Source: Flavobacterium sp. (GTDB lineage Bacteria > Bacteroidota > Bacteroidia > Flavobacteriales > Flavobacteriaceae). Taken from it: a stretch of DNA of 34,798 nucleotides. Position numbers and translations under genes: made by a program. The stretch covers positions 1-34,798 of the forward strand of contig NZ_JAGKWP010000011.1 in the NCBI RefSeq assembly GCF_021151785.1, in the 5' to 3' direction. A model generated the notes under the pieces. The model was not told the DNA's origin and ran no database searches. It saw nothing but the letters and a program-made list of their open reading frames with translations. Shown piece by piece: positions 25,567 through 33,895 of the stretch (within the stretch, counting starts at the first letter, position 1; the number at the start of each line of letters is the position of its first letter).

Positions 25567-26760
25567 ATGTTAAACGATTTTTATACCTATCAAGCCCAGA
25601 CTTCTCCTCACCCTCTAGCTATGGAAATTTCACATGCTATTGGAAGTTATATTTATGATACTAATGGAAAAGCATATCTTGATTTTGTTGCTGGTGTATC
25701 AGCTTGTACCTTGGGACATCAACATCCAAGAGTAAAAGAGGCAATTAAGAATCAACTTGATAAGTACCTTCATGTAATGGTATATGGAGAATATGCACAA
25801 CATCCAGCAACAGAATTATGCAAGTTGTTAGCCCAACATATGCCACCTCAATTAAACAAAACCTATTTAGTAAACTCAGGAACAGAAGCTACAGAAGGAG
25901 CTTTAAAATTAGTTCGACGAGTAACTGGAAGAAGTCAATTAATTTCTTGTCATCATGCTTATCATGGAAATACAATGGGAAGTATGAGTGTAATGGGATT
26001 TGAAGAAAGAAAACAAATCTTCCGTCCATTAATTCCTGATGTTGACTTCATCACTTTTAACAACGAAGCAGATCTAGAAAAGATTACAACTAAAACGGCT
26101 GGTATTATTTTAGAATCCATTCAAGGAGGTGCAGGATTTATTCAACCAGAGAATGACTTTTTAAAGAAAGTTAAACAACGATGTGAAGAAGTGGGTGCCT
26201 TGATGATTATAGATGAAATTCAACCAGGTTTTGGACGTACTGGTAAACTATTTGGTTTTGAAAATTATGGTGTTGTACCAGACGTAGTGGTAATGGGAAA
26301 AGGAATGGGAGGCGGAATGCCGGTTGGAGCTTTTACAGCTTCTGCTGAAATGATGGATTTACTTAGTCATGATCCAAAATTAGGTCACATTACTACTTTT
26401 GGAGGTCATCCCGTAATAGCCGCAGCTTGTTTAGCAACATTACAAGAAGTTTTAGAAACAAACTTAATGGCCGAAACATTAGAAAAAGAAACTTTGTTTA
26501 GACAATTGCTAGTCCATCCACTAATTGAAGAAGTACGAGGAAAAGGATTAATGTTGGCAGCCATGACCCGCTCAGCAGCTATTACTAATGAAATTATCTT
26601 ACGTTGCCATAGCAGAGGTTTAATTTTATTTTGGCTTTTATTTGAAGGTAAAGCCATTCGTATTACTCCTCCCCTTACTATTTCAAATCAAGAAATAGAA
26701 GAAGGATGTCAGCTATTGCTTGAGGTAATGGATGAAGTACAACATGAATTTGGTCTATAA
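25567..26760 (+). CDS. class III PLP-dependent aminotransferase
   Basis: 397 aa. Family motifs: YLDFVAGVSACTLGHQHP near the N-terminus, NSGTEATEGALKLVRR (phosphate-binding), CHHAYHGNT, the aspartate that holds the PLP pyridine in IIDEIQPGFGRTG (Asp216), and the Schiff-base lysine in VVMGKGMGGGMPVG (Lys245). It transfers an omega-amino group in the acetylornithine/4-aminobutyrate manner. It differs from typical ArgD in places, and no other arginine gene is nearby, so the substrate is left open. It lies 90 bp after the OstA-like gene with no terminator seen between. Confidence 0.9.
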   Translation: MLNDFYTYQAQTSPHPLAMEISHAIGSYIYDTNGKAYLDFVAGVSACTLGHQHPRVKEAIKNQLDKYLHVMVYGEYAQHPATELCKLLAQHMPPQLNKTYLVNSGTEATEGALKLVRRVTGRSQLISCHHAYHGNTMGSMSVMGFEERKQIFRPLIPDVDFITFNNEADLEKITTKTAGIILESIQGGAGFIQPENDFLKKVKQRCEEVGALMIIDEIQPGFGRTGKLFGFENYGVVPDVVVMGKGMGGGMPVGAFTASAEMMDLLSHDPKLGHITTFGGHPVIAAACLATLQEVLETNLMAETLEKETLFRQLLVHPLIEEVRGKGLMLAAMTRSAAITNEIILRCHSRGLILFWLLFEGKAIRITPPLTISNQEIEEGCQLLLEVMDEVQHEFGL

Positions 26761-26890
26761 AAAGAAATGGTAGTGTGCTACTAAAAAACATAATCCTGTT
26801 AATTAAATTGTTTAAAACAAATACTTGACAAGGAAATTGCGCTAAATATTATGCGTAATTTTAATACTGAAAACCACAATTCGCATTGCT

Positions 26891-28285
26891 ATGAATAAAG
26901 GTCACGAGGAAGATGAGAACAGCCTATCGTTGTCTAAGTTCGAATCCATGTTAAAAACCAATAAAGTTTTTTTCTTTGATTCTGAAGAATTTGAAGACAT
27001 CATCCTGCATTATATAGATACAGGGCGAATGAACTTAGCCAAAAAAGCACTTAAATTAGGACTAGAACAACATCCAAAATCTACTGGCTTAAGGCTTGTT
27101 CAGGTAGAAATGTTAGTGTTTGAAGATAAATTAGAACAAGCTGAAAAGCTATTAAATGAAATTTATGCGATTGAACCTACTAATGAGGAAGTATTTGTTC
27201 AAAGAGCTAATATTTGTTCTAAAAGAGACCAACATGATCAAGCCATTGAAAATTTAAGATTAGCTTTAAAATATACCGATGACGAAGGTGATATTTATTC
27301 TATGATTGGCATGGAATATTTATTCATGGATAATTTTGAACTTGCTAAAGAAAACTTCATCAAATGTTTAGAACAAGACGAAGAAGATTATTCTGCGTTA
27401 TATAATGTAGTTTATTGTTTTGATTTTTTAGATCAAAATGAAGAAGCCATCAAATACCTTGATCAATTTATTGACAAGAACCCTTTTTCAGAAGTCGCTT
27501 GGCACCAATTAGGCCGTCAATATTATGCTTTGAAAAACTATGAAAAGGCGGTTTGGGCTTTTGATTATGCTTGTTTAATTGATGAAGACTTTCTAGGTGC
27601 TCACTTAGAAAAAGCAAAATCATTAGAAAAATTAGGTCGCTATGAAGAAGCCATAGCTTGTTACCAAGTAACGATGGAATTAGACGACCCTACTTCTTTT
27701 GCACTATTACGCACAGGTAAATGTCATGAGAAACTTGGCAATAAGGAACAAGCCTTAATTTTCTATTTAAAAACCATACATGAAGACCCTCTATTAGATA
27801 AAGCTTGGATGGCTTTAACCGATTTTTACATTCGCCAAAAAAACTATCAAAAAGCTTTGCATTATGTGAATAAGGCCTTAGGAATCGACAATGAAAATGC
27901 TCTGTATTGGAGACGTTATGCTAACATTAGTCAGTTTCTAAATTTTTATGAAGAAGCAGAAGTGGGTTATCGTAAAGCACATGAATTTGGTGATAACGAA
28001 TTAGATAATTTCTTGTGTTGGAGTGATGTTTTATATGTGTTAGGAGAAAATCCAGCAGCTATAGAAATCTTAAAAAAAGCCACTTCATTATACCCCGATG
28101 AGGCTGAGATTGAATACCGCTTAATTGGACTTCACCTCACTAATAATGAAGAGGAAATAGCACTTGCTTTGTTGCATCATGCCCTAACGCATCATTTTGA
28201 CAAAAAATACATTTTACATGACATGTTTCCTTTTATCTGGGAAGAAAAAATTATTCAAAATACTTTAAAAAACTATAATCTGTAA
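26891..28285 (+). CDS. tetratricopeptide-repeat protein
   Basis: 464 aa, soluble, no signal peptide, acidic N-terminus (GHEEDENSL). From about residue 40 to the end there are about ten to twelve helical-hairpin repeats of 34 residues; the clearest are AWHQLGRQYYALKNYEKAVW, AHLEKAKSLEKLGRYEEAIA, LLRTGKCHEKLGNKEQALIF and AWMALTDFYIRQKNYQKALH. It is a protein-protein scaffold, probably cytoplasmic; partner unknown. The stop codon is seven bases before the DedA-type gene, so the two are cotranscribed. Confidence 0.9.
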   Translation: MNKGHEEDENSLSLSKFESMLKTNKVFFFDSEEFEDIILHYIDTGRMNLAKKALKLGLEQHPKSTGLRLVQVEMLVFEDKLEQAEKLLNEIYAIEPTNEEVFVQRANICSKRDQHDQAIENLRLALKYTDDEGDIYSMIGMEYLFMDNFELAKENFIKCLEQDEEDYSALYNVVYCFDFLDQNEEAIKYLDQFIDKNPFSEVAWHQLGRQYYALKNYEKAVWAFDYACLIDEDFLGAHLEKAKSLEKLGRYEEAIACYQVTMELDDPTSFALLRTGKCHEKLGNKEQALIFYLKTIHEDPLLDKAWMALTDFYIRQKNYQKALHYVNKALGIDNENALYWRRYANISQFLNFYEEAEVGYRKAHEFGDNELDNFLCWSDVLYVLGENPAAIEILKKATSLYPDEAEIEYRLIGLHLTNNEEEIALALLHHALTHHFDKKYILHDMFPFIWEEKIIQNTLKNYNL

Positions 28286-28292
28286 GCCAACA

Positions 28293-28943
28293 ATGGAAAT
28301 TTTCGACTTTTTACTTCACTTTCTTAAAGACCCTTTAACTGTTATTAATCAATTAATTGACCAATACCATACTTTAATTTATGTCATTCTTTTTTTAGTC
28401 GTATTTGTAGAAACAGGTCTAGTCATTATGCCTCTTTTACCTGGTGATTCTATGTTATTTGCCATTGGCGTTATTGCAGCTACTACCGGAAAATTAAGTC
28501 TAGCTATAATTATTCCATTACTTATCCTTGCAGCCCTATTAGGCGACAACTTAAATTATTTTGTTGGTCATCGATTTGGTACACTGATTAAAGAAAAAAA
28601 GAAAATTCTATTTTTAAAGAAAGAATACATTACTAAAACCGAAGATTTTTTTGAAAAAAACGGAGGAAAAGCAGTTATTTTAGCTCGTTTTGTTCCTATC
28701 GTTCGTACTATTGCTCCTTTTGTAGCTGGTGCGGGAAGCATGAAATATAAAACCTATATTTTAAATTGTATTTTGGGTGCTTTTATTTGGGTGGTGAGCA
28801 TTACTTTATTAGGCTATTTCTTGGGTCAAATTGAAATTGTAAAACAAAACTTTGAAAAAGTGGTTTTAGGTATTGTTTTACTATCTGTAGCTCCTTTAGT
28901 GATTAAAATGGTACAAGCTAAATTCAATAAAAAAACGACTTAA
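28293..28943 (+). CDS. DedA-family (VTT domain) inner-membrane protein
   Basis: 216 aa with about five hydrophobic segments. Conserved residues of the DedA/Tvp38 family: acidic Glu40 and Asp52 in FVETGLVIMPLLPGDSMLF, and the Gly/Arg motif ILARFVPIVRTIAPFVAGAG. Family members are linked to membrane potential and to recycling of undecaprenyl phosphate or phospholipid flipping. The exact lipid is not shown by sequence. It is the second gene of a probable operon with the TPR gene. Confidence 0.9.
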   Translation: MEIFDFLLHFLKDPLTVINQLIDQYHTLIYVILFLVVFVETGLVIMPLLPGDSMLFAIGVIAATTGKLSLAIIIPLLILAALLGDNLNYFVGHRFGTLIKEKKKILFLKKEYITKTEDFFEKNGGKAVILARFVPIVRTIAPFVAGAGSMKYKTYILNCILGAFIWVVSITLLGYFLGQIEIVKQNFEKVVLGIVLLSVAPLVIKMVQAKFNKKTT

Positions 28944-28968
28944 GCATTTTTTATATTAGTAAAAAAAG

Positions 28969-28976
28969 TAACTTTG
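28969..28976 (+). promoter_or_regulatory. TAACTTTG promoter box of aroE
   Basis: It is a perfect TAnnTTTG match 34 bp before the aroE ATG. The -33 position has only a T run. Confidence 0.5.
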
Positions 28977-29010
28977 AATTCCATTCGTTTATAAGTAAAG
29001 CTTCCGTGAC

Positions 29011-29769
29011 ATGGCAAAAAAGAAAGTCAAAAAACAAAGACAATTTGGATTGATAGGTAAAAACATCCATTATTCCTTTTCTAAAAAATATTTCACGGAT
29101 AAATTTGAACATCATTTCTTTGACAATTGTCATTATAAAAACTACGACTTAGAATCCATACGCGAATTTCCTAAACTAGTGGAAGAAACGAAAGGATTGG
29201 TGGGGCTCAATGTAACAATCCCTTACAAGGAAACCATCATCCCATATTTGGATAAAGTTGACAAAAAAGCAAAAAAAATTGGAGCGGTTAACTGCATTAC
29301 TGTTTCAAAGAAAAAGAAACTAAAAGGGTATAATACTGATTATTATGGCTTCAAGAAATCACTAAAACCACTCTTGAAAAAACACCATACTAAAGCCTTA
29401 ATCCTTGGTACAGGAGGAGCAAGTAAGGCCATTGCTTTTGCTCTCAAGAAAATGAATATTGAATATGATTTTGTATCAAGAAACCCTAACGAGTATGAAT
29501 TCAGTTATGAAGAATTAACTGCTGAAATTTTTGCTGAATACACCATCATTATCAATGCTACACCTGTAGGAACACATCCTAATGTAAAGGACTGTCCAGC
29601 TTTAGATTACAGTTTATTCACTTCCCAACACATTGCTTACGATTTGGTTTACAATCCAGAAAAAACAGCCTTTTTAAAACAAGCCAAGGCCCACGGAGCT
29701 ACCATCAAAAATGGGTATGAAATGCTTGTATTTCAGGCAGAAAAAGCTTGGGAAATCTGGAATAAGTAA
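29011..29769 (+). CDS. aroE: shikimate dehydrogenase
   Basis: 252 aa. Reduces 3-dehydroshikimate with NADPH in the common aromatic pathway, in the cytoplasm. Substrate-binding N-domain: FGLIGKNIHYSFSKKYF, NVTIPYK with catalytic Lys73, GAVN with Asn94 and NTDYYG with catalytic Asp110. NADP-binding domain: ILGTGGASKAIAFAL, then INATPVGTHPN and the final KNGYEMLVFQAEKAWEIW. The first ten residues (MAKKKVKKQR) are a basic extension before the usual start of the fold, and no in-frame internal Met offers a shorter start. No other shikimate-pathway gene is adjacent. Confidence 0.94.
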   Translation: MAKKKVKKQRQFGLIGKNIHYSFSKKYFTDKFEHHFFDNCHYKNYDLESIREFPKLVEETKGLVGLNVTIPYKETIIPYLDKVDKKAKKIGAVNCITVSKKKKLKGYNTDYYGFKKSLKPLLKKHHTKALILGTGGASKAIAFALKKMNIEYDFVSRNPNEYEFSYEELTAEIFAEYTIIINATPVGTHPNVKDCPALDYSLFTSQHIAYDLVYNPEKTAFLKQAKAHGATIKNGYEMLVFQAEKAWEIWNK

Positions 29770-29797
29770 CATTTTACCTTTAAATCAGGACATTTTT

Positions 29798-29828
29798 TTT
29801 GAATATTCATTCCGCTTTAGTATCTTCG
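29798..29828 (+). promoter_or_regulatory. promoter of the DUF349 gene
   Basis: TTTG at 29798-29801, a spacer of exactly 19 bases, then TATCTTCG at 29821-29828 (one base off TAnnTTTG). It ends 30 bp before the ATG. Confidence 0.6.
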
Positions 29829-29858
29829 AAGCGTTAATAAACCTTAAACATCTTAAAA

Positions 29859-31730
29859 ATGTTAGAAGAAATGAATGATAACCTGCCACAAGCAGACGGA
29901 CAAGACAGTATGGAAAGTACCCCTCAAGGCACTGAAATTTCTGCACAAGAAGCCATGGATAATCATTTAGCCGAAGCAGGAGAAACCGGCGAACATGAGA
30001 GCACAACGCTACCCACTAAAGACTATGAAGCTTTATCGATGGAAGCCTTAGTGGAAGAAATGGCTACCCTTTTGAGCCATGATCAAATTTCAGCCATTAA
30101 AAACCACATGGAAGAAGTGCGTAAAGCCTTTATGGATAAATTCCACCATTTTATTGAGGAAAAACGTCAAGAGTTTTTTGCTCAGAACGACGATACTGCT
30201 GAATTTGAATATCATTCGCCTATCAAAAATAAATTTGATCAATTATTCGACGAATATAAAGCGCGTAAAGCCAAACACTTCAACCAAATTCAAAATCAAC
30301 TAAAAGCTAACTTCGTTGAACGAACCAATCTTATTGAAGAATTAAAAAACTTGATCGACTCGAATCAAACTTCGATGTCTGATATGTTTAAAAAATTCAA
30401 TGATATTCGTGACCGATGGAAAAAAGCGGGTGCCATTCCTAAAGACAAATATAATTTAGTGTGGAACAATTTTCATTTTCACACAGATCGTTTTTATGAA
30501 TTAGTCCATTTAGACAAAGAAGTACGTGATGCTGATTTTAAAAACAATTTAGAACAAAAATTAGCTATTATTGCACGTGCAAAAGAATTAATTCAGGAAG
30601 CAAGTTTGACTAAAGCATTCCGTGAATTACAACTTTTGCATCGTATTTGGAAAGAAGAAATTGGGCCAGTTGATAAAGAATATAGAGAAAAAATTTGGGC
30701 CGAGTTCAGCGAAATTACCAAACAACTTCATGACAAACGAGAGGCGCAATTAGCTCAAGCAAAAGAACGTGAATTACAAAATTTGGCACAAAAAAACCAA
30801 ATTATTGCTCAAATCAATCAATTAAGCGAAGAACGCATCACTACTCATGCTGATTGGCAAAAACAAATAGTGAAAATGGAAGCTTTACGACAAGATTTCT
30901 TTAATGCTGGTCGTGTTCCTGCTGAACAAACAGAAGAAACATGGACCCATTTTAAAAACGCGGTTCGTAATTTCAATGCAACCAAAAATGCCTTTTATAA
31001 AGACATCAAAAACGAGCAACAGCACAATCTAGATCGTAAAATGGCATTGATTGAAAAAGCAAAATCGTTTGTAGATACTAATGATTTTGAAAGTGCAACG
31101 CCAATTATGAAACAAATTCAAGAAGATTGGAAAAAAATTGGGCATGTACCACGCAAACATTCTGATGAAATTTGGGCTGAATTCAAACAAATATGTAATG
31201 CTTACTTTGACCGTTTACACGAATCTAGAAAAGATGAAATTGAAGCAGAAGTTGCCGCTTTTGAAAGAAAGAAAGACTATCTAGAACAAATGAAAACGTT
31301 TGAATTAGTAGGCGAACACAAAACCGATTTAGACGCTATAAAAGCACATATTGCAGCTTGGAAAGAGTTAGGCAAAGTTCCTCAAAACCGTCGTCATATA
31401 GAAGGAAAATTCAATAAAATATTAGATGCCTTATTTGAAAAATTAAGTTTATCTAAAAAAGATTCAGAAATGATGAAATTCAATAACCGTTTAGACCAAT
31501 TAGCTGAAGGCAATGACCAACGCGCATTAGTCAACGAACAAGTTTTCATCCGTAGAAAAATTGATGAATTACAAAGCGACATCATTCAATTAGAGAACAA
31601 TATCCAGTTCATCAGTAATGCTAAAAGCGACAATCCTTTTGTAAAAGAAGTATATAAAAGCATTGAGCGTAACAAAGAAGAACTGAAACTTTGGAAAGAA
31701 AAATTAAAAAAGCTTAACAACTTAGCTTAA
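29859..31730 (+). CDS. DUF349 repeat protein, long helical
   Basis: 623 aa, soluble, acidic N-terminus (about 1-60) then almost entirely helical. Five DUF349 units can be followed: FNDIRDRWKKAGAIPKDKYN, LHRIWKEEIGPVDKEYREKI, MEALRQDFFNAGRVPAEQTE, IQEDWKKIGHVPRKHSDEIW and IAAWKELGKVPQNRRHIEGK, each with the W/F-K...G-VP...W/F-F pattern. The end (about 560-620) is coiled-coil like. DUF349 proteins are widespread in Bacteroidota; their function is not settled. It stands alone between its own promoter and a UUCG-loop terminator. Confidence 0.9.
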   Translation: MLEEMNDNLPQADGQDSMESTPQGTEISAQEAMDNHLAEAGETGEHESTTLPTKDYEALSMEALVEEMATLLSHDQISAIKNHMEEVRKAFMDKFHHFIEEKRQEFFAQNDDTAEFEYHSPIKNKFDQLFDEYKARKAKHFNQIQNQLKANFVERTNLIEELKNLIDSNQTSMSDMFKKFNDIRDRWKKAGAIPKDKYNLVWNNFHFHTDRFYELVHLDKEVRDADFKNNLEQKLAIIARAKELIQEASLTKAFRELQLLHRIWKEEIGPVDKEYREKIWAEFSEITKQLHDKREAQLAQAKERELQNLAQKNQIIAQINQLSEERITTHADWQKQIVKMEALRQDFFNAGRVPAEQTEETWTHFKNAVRNFNATKNAFYKDIKNEQQHNLDRKMALIEKAKSFVDTNDFESATPIMKQIQEDWKKIGHVPRKHSDEIWAEFKQICNAYFDRLHESRKDEIEAEVAAFERKKDYLEQMKTFELVGEHKTDLDAIKAHIAAWKELGKVPQNRRHIEGKFNKILDALFEKLSLSKKDSEMMKFNNRLDQLAEGNDQRALVNEQVFIRRKIDELQSDIIQLENNIQFISNAKSDNPFVKEVYKSIERNKEELKLWKEKLKKLNNLA

Positions 31731-31735
31731 TATAA

Positions 31736-31762
31736 AAGACTGCTTCGGCGGTCTTTTTTTTA
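31736..31762 (+). terminator. intrinsic terminator with TTCG tetraloop
   Basis: AAGACTGC, loop TTCG, GCGGTCTT followed by a T run, starting five bases after the DUF349 stop codon. One T-G pair interrupts an otherwise full 8-bp stem, and C(UUCG)G is a highly stable loop. Confidence 0.92.
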
Positions 31763-31993
31763 TTTTAATATCCTCCTGCGCTAAACTACATTTTTATTGG
31801 TTACTAAAAAACGCCAAGTAACTCTGCACCTTGTAAGCAACCATAGCATACGTAAACCAGAAAGAAGAACCTTGATACCTCTTTTTTATAATCCATGAGA
31901 TTACCAAACATTACTACTTAGTTTTTTAGAACCAATGCTTTGAGTTAGCTAATTACTCTTGTACTTATTTTTAATTCATAGGTTTTATAAAAT

Positions 31994-32078
31994 CAATTGC
32001 TGTACAGCAATTGAACAATTCCCCTAGGGGAATCAGTCATTTTCCCTAGGGCAATTGTTTAATTTCCCTAGGGAAATT
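31994..32078. repeat. cluster of perfect palindromes, three with CCCTAGGG core
   Basis: Four palindromic blocks lie in 85 bp: CAATTGCTGTACAGCAATTG (31994-32013, 20 bp perfect), ATTCCCCTAGGGGAAT (32018-32033, perfect), CCCTAGGG (32044-32051) and AATTTCCCTAGGGAAATT (32061-32078, perfect). In addition, 32011-32029 and 32044-32062 are inverted copies of each other at 17 of 19 positions. No T-tail follows, so a simple terminator is unlikely. Confidence 0.8.
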
Positions 32079-32164
32079 TATTTTAGTGCGCTGAGTACCT
32101 GATTTTATTGTATGTTCGAAAGCATAAAAAAGTAAAATGAAAAGCTCTTTTTTTTCAAGCGTTT

Positions 32165-32286
32165 AAAAGGAGCCTGTTTTAATGATTGTTGCAAGCATTT
32201 GTTAAAAAAATTTTTGTGGCTTAATAGCCCCAAAACAACTTTGATTTATACACATGTTAATACCAATAGTTCAGAAAAATAAAAAG
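32165..32286 (+). repeat. 120-bp direct repeat, copy A
   Basis: It is near identical to 33184-33304. Shared strings include GTTTTAATGATTGTTGCAAG, TTAATAGCCCCAAAACAACT and TCAGAAAAATAAAAAG. It is placed just upstream of the promoter and left border of a small ORF, as is copy B, so it looks like part of a second sub-type of the inter-ORF element. Confidence 0.85.
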
Positions 32287-32290
32287 CCCT

Positions 32291-32321
32291 TTTGATGTAT
32301 AAGTATTTTATGCTATTTTTG
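32291..32321 (+). promoter_or_regulatory. full Bacteroidota promoter upstream of the 32446 ORF
   Basis: TTTG at 32291-32294, exactly 19 bases, then TATTTTTG at 32314-32321. Both elements match the consensus (TTTG-N19-TAnnTTTG). The start codon is 124 bp downstream, leaving a long leader that contains the left cassette border. Confidence 0.7.
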
Positions 32322-32418
32322 ATTAGCTTAAGAAAAATAAGCGAAATAAAAACAGGCAAAACTTTCGCCTATCTTGCCAATATGGTAAGATACTAGTTCG
32401 AAAGTCGCATATAAACAA

Positions 32419-33033
32419 GTTATACCGCATTTAACCGAAAGTGCTATGAAGAAGTTTATCTTTCTATTCTTAAATCTCTTAACAATCATTCACGTGAATG
32501 CTCAAGTCAAACTTGACGGGAATATAATTTCTGCCAAAACAAAACTAAAACCAAGTGAAGAAATAATGATTATTGTGAAAGAGACTAATGAAAAAGCTTT
32601 TACAGATTCCCTAGGAAATTTTACTTTGTTAAAGCTCGACAAAAACAGACGTTACTCGCTTGAATTAATGTCCTTTCTTTATGGAAAGGTCAACATGGAA
32701 TTTGAAACTCAAAGTGATAATCAAATTATAAAGACTTTTGAAGTTCTTGCCAATTGTGATTTTGACAGCGAAACTGCTAAAAGAGAATGGAAAAACAAAT
32801 CTGCCAAGCTTTATTTAATTGGTTCAATTGCTCCAATTGCAAATTCTAAAAATGACAAAAAGTTTGAAAAAAAATATAACCTAAAATACTTTGATTTTGG
32901 GTGTACTCCTGCCCCATTAGAATGTATAATTGAATACAACAAAGAGGTTTTAAAACTCATAGAGCTGGAATACGGAGAAGAATGGAAAAAAGAAATCCGA
33001 AAAGATGTTGTAGTAGACTAAACGCGGTATAAC
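32419..33033 (+). other. candidate cassette, bounded by private inverted repeats
   Basis: Left arm GTTATACCGCATTT (32419-32432) and right arm AAACGCGGTATAAC (33020-33033) are inverted complements at 13 of 14 positions. They enclose a single ORF (32446-33021), and the right arm overlaps the stop codon. Confidence 0.7.
32446..33021 (+). CDS. secreted protein with carboxypeptidase-regulatory-like domain, cassette-like ORF
   Basis: 191 aa; signal peptide ends near VNAQ (residue 20). Residues about 22-100 have the pattern of the small beta-sandwich carboxypeptidase-regulatory-like domain seen in many Bacteroidota surface proteins (KLDGNIISAKTKLKPSEE, then FTDSLGNFTLLKLDKNRRYS). The C-terminal 50 residues (KKYNLKYFDFGCTPAP, then YNKEVLKLIELEYGEEWKKE, RKDV) form a separate conserved-looking module with one Cys, which I recall from other small Bacteroidota hypothetical proteins; its role is unknown to me. 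A private inverted repeat encloses it and a full promoter lies upstream. Confidence 0.8.
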   Translation: MKKFIFLFLNLLTIIHVNAQVKLDGNIISAKTKLKPSEEIMIIVKETNEKAFTDSLGNFTLLKLDKNRRYSLELMSFLYGKVNMEFETQSDNQIIKTFEVLANCDFDSETAKREWKNKSAKLYLIGSIAPIANSKNDKKFEKKYNLKYFDFGCTPAPLECIIEYNKEVLKLIELEYGEEWKKEIRKDVVVD

Positions 33034-33094
33034 ATCGGTAGCTGTTGCACAACCCTCTTAAAAAATAACATTTAGAAAATAAGCACAAAATTGA

Positions 33095-33129
33095 CCTCGT
33101 TTAATTCGTTTTAAACGGGGTTTGTTTTT
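33095..33129 (+). terminator. intrinsic terminator after the 32446-33021 ORF
   Basis: CCTCGTTTAA, 6-base loop, TTAAACGGGG with one T-G pair, then TTTGTTTTT. Same relative place as the hairpins of the other element copies although the stem sequence differs, which suggests conservation of structure. Confidence 0.75.
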
Positions 33130-33183
33130 AGTTATAATTCAAAACTTTAAAATTGAATAGCTTACCATCGCGTTTTTGAAGGC

Positions 33184-33304
33184 TAAAAAGGCTTGTTTTA
33201 ATGATTGTTGCAAGCATTTGCTAAAAGATTCTTTGTGCTTAATAGCCCCAAAACAACTTTGATTTACAAGCATGTTAACACCAATAGCTCAGAAAAATAA
33301 AAAG
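33184..33304 (+). repeat. 120-bp direct repeat, copy B
   Basis: It is the partner of 32165-32286, with about 10-15 substitutions and small gaps. It contains GCTTG...CAAGC short complementary segments but no long hairpin and no ORF. Confidence 0.85.
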
Positions 33305-33334
33305 TATATTTAATGATTTGTAAGAATAAAAAAC

Positions 33335-33342
33335 TATATTTG
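33335..33342 (+). promoter_or_regulatory. TATATTTG promoter box for the 33475 ORF
   Basis: It is a perfect -7 match. A TTTG occurs upstream but only 14 bases away, so the -33 element is imperfect. The start codon is about 130 bp downstream. Confidence 0.45.
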
Positions 33343-33416
33343 TGTAATGCTAGTTTATAGCGCATATACATCCAAAATTGGGTAGATTAGCGATATAATG
33401 TAGCGCATATATATAA

Positions 33417-33835
33417 GTTATAGGCAATGCTCAAACAAACATTGCATTAAAAAACCAACCAATAACAAAATATTATGAGAAAAAAAGATTCGGATAAAAT
33501 CGTTGAAGATTTACGAAAAGTTATTAAAGGAAAGTTATTAGACAATTTTAAAAGTCAAAATGGTCGTGTAATAGACTCTGTTGAATCTTTAAATATAATA
33601 GGTGTTGAAACAGATAATAATAATGAGGATCGTGATAAAATAATTGTAACGAAAGTTATTGCAGCTTCACGTGTTTGGACAAAGTTCGTGGAAGACTCTA
33701 AAAGCTCTGATAATTTACAATTGCGAAATAACAAGCCTATTGAATTTGTCTACAATAAAGAAACTGATGAATTTGAAATAGTTAAAAATGATGTTGTGTT
33801 TTACATAAGCCCTCTTTATTAGCACTGGCTATAAC
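33417..33835 (+). other. candidate cassette, bounded by private inverted repeats
   Basis: Left arm GTTATAGGCAATGC (33417-33430) and right arm GCACTGGCTATAAC (33822-33835) are inverted complements at 12 of 14 positions and enclose one ORF (33475-33822). Confidence 0.65.
33475..33822 (+). CDS. small soluble hypothetical protein, cassette-like ORF
   Basis: 115 aa, no signal peptide or membrane segment, so probably cytoplasmic. The N-terminal 25 residues are a charged helix (KKDSDKIVEDLRKVIKGKLL), followed by an alpha/beta pattern with DKIIVTKVIAASRVWTKFVE and a C-terminal beta pair (KPIEFVYNKETDEFEIVKND). I do not recognise the family. Small charged proteins of this kind occur as immunity or antitoxin-like products, but nothing in the sequence proves that. 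A private inverted repeat and element copies S4 and S5 flank it. Confidence 0.7.
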   Translation: MRKKDSDKIVEDLRKVIKGKLLDNFKSQNGRVIDSVESLNIIGVETDNNNEDRDKIIVTKVIAASRVWTKFVEDSKSSDNLQLRNNKPIEFVYNKETDEFEIVKNDVVFYISPLY

Positions 33836-33895
33836 AGCAGTAACTGTTGCACAACTAACATTTTTTAAAAACAAACTACAAAAAGTATAAATTTC

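Larger units (their letters stand above)
31763..32445. other. non-coding stretch at the edge of the second accessory zone
   Basis: About 680 bp without a credible ORF. It holds a cluster of palindromes (31994-32078), the first copy of a 120-bp direct repeat (32165-32286), a strong promoter (32291-32321) and the left border (GTTATACCGC, 32419) of the next ORF unit. The first 230 bp hold nothing that I can identify. Confidence 0.6.
33030..33420 (+). repeat. inter-ORF repeat element, copy S4 (long sub-type)
   Basis: It begins TATAACATCGGTAGCTGTTG, CACAACC, matching the 5' half of S5, then a CCTCGTTTAA...TTAAACGGGG hairpin terminator at 33095-33129. Next come copy B of the 120-bp direct repeat (33184-33304), a TATATTTG box (33335-33342) and the end GCGCATATATATAAGTTATA (33404-33423). 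The ending differs from the CTGACGTTA of S1/S5 but resembles the border upstream of 32446 (CGCATATAAACAAGTTATA), so there are at least two end types. Confidence 0.75.

Noticed and set aside
31763..31993. tRNA or small RNA gene in the long gap after the DUF349 gene
   Set aside because: No cloverleaf, no CCA end or T-loop motif and no promoter-terminator pair found.
33417..33822. Toxin, antitoxin or defence function for the small cassette-like ORFs
   Set aside because: Small size and setting would suit it, but no family motif is recognised, so a function would be guesswork.
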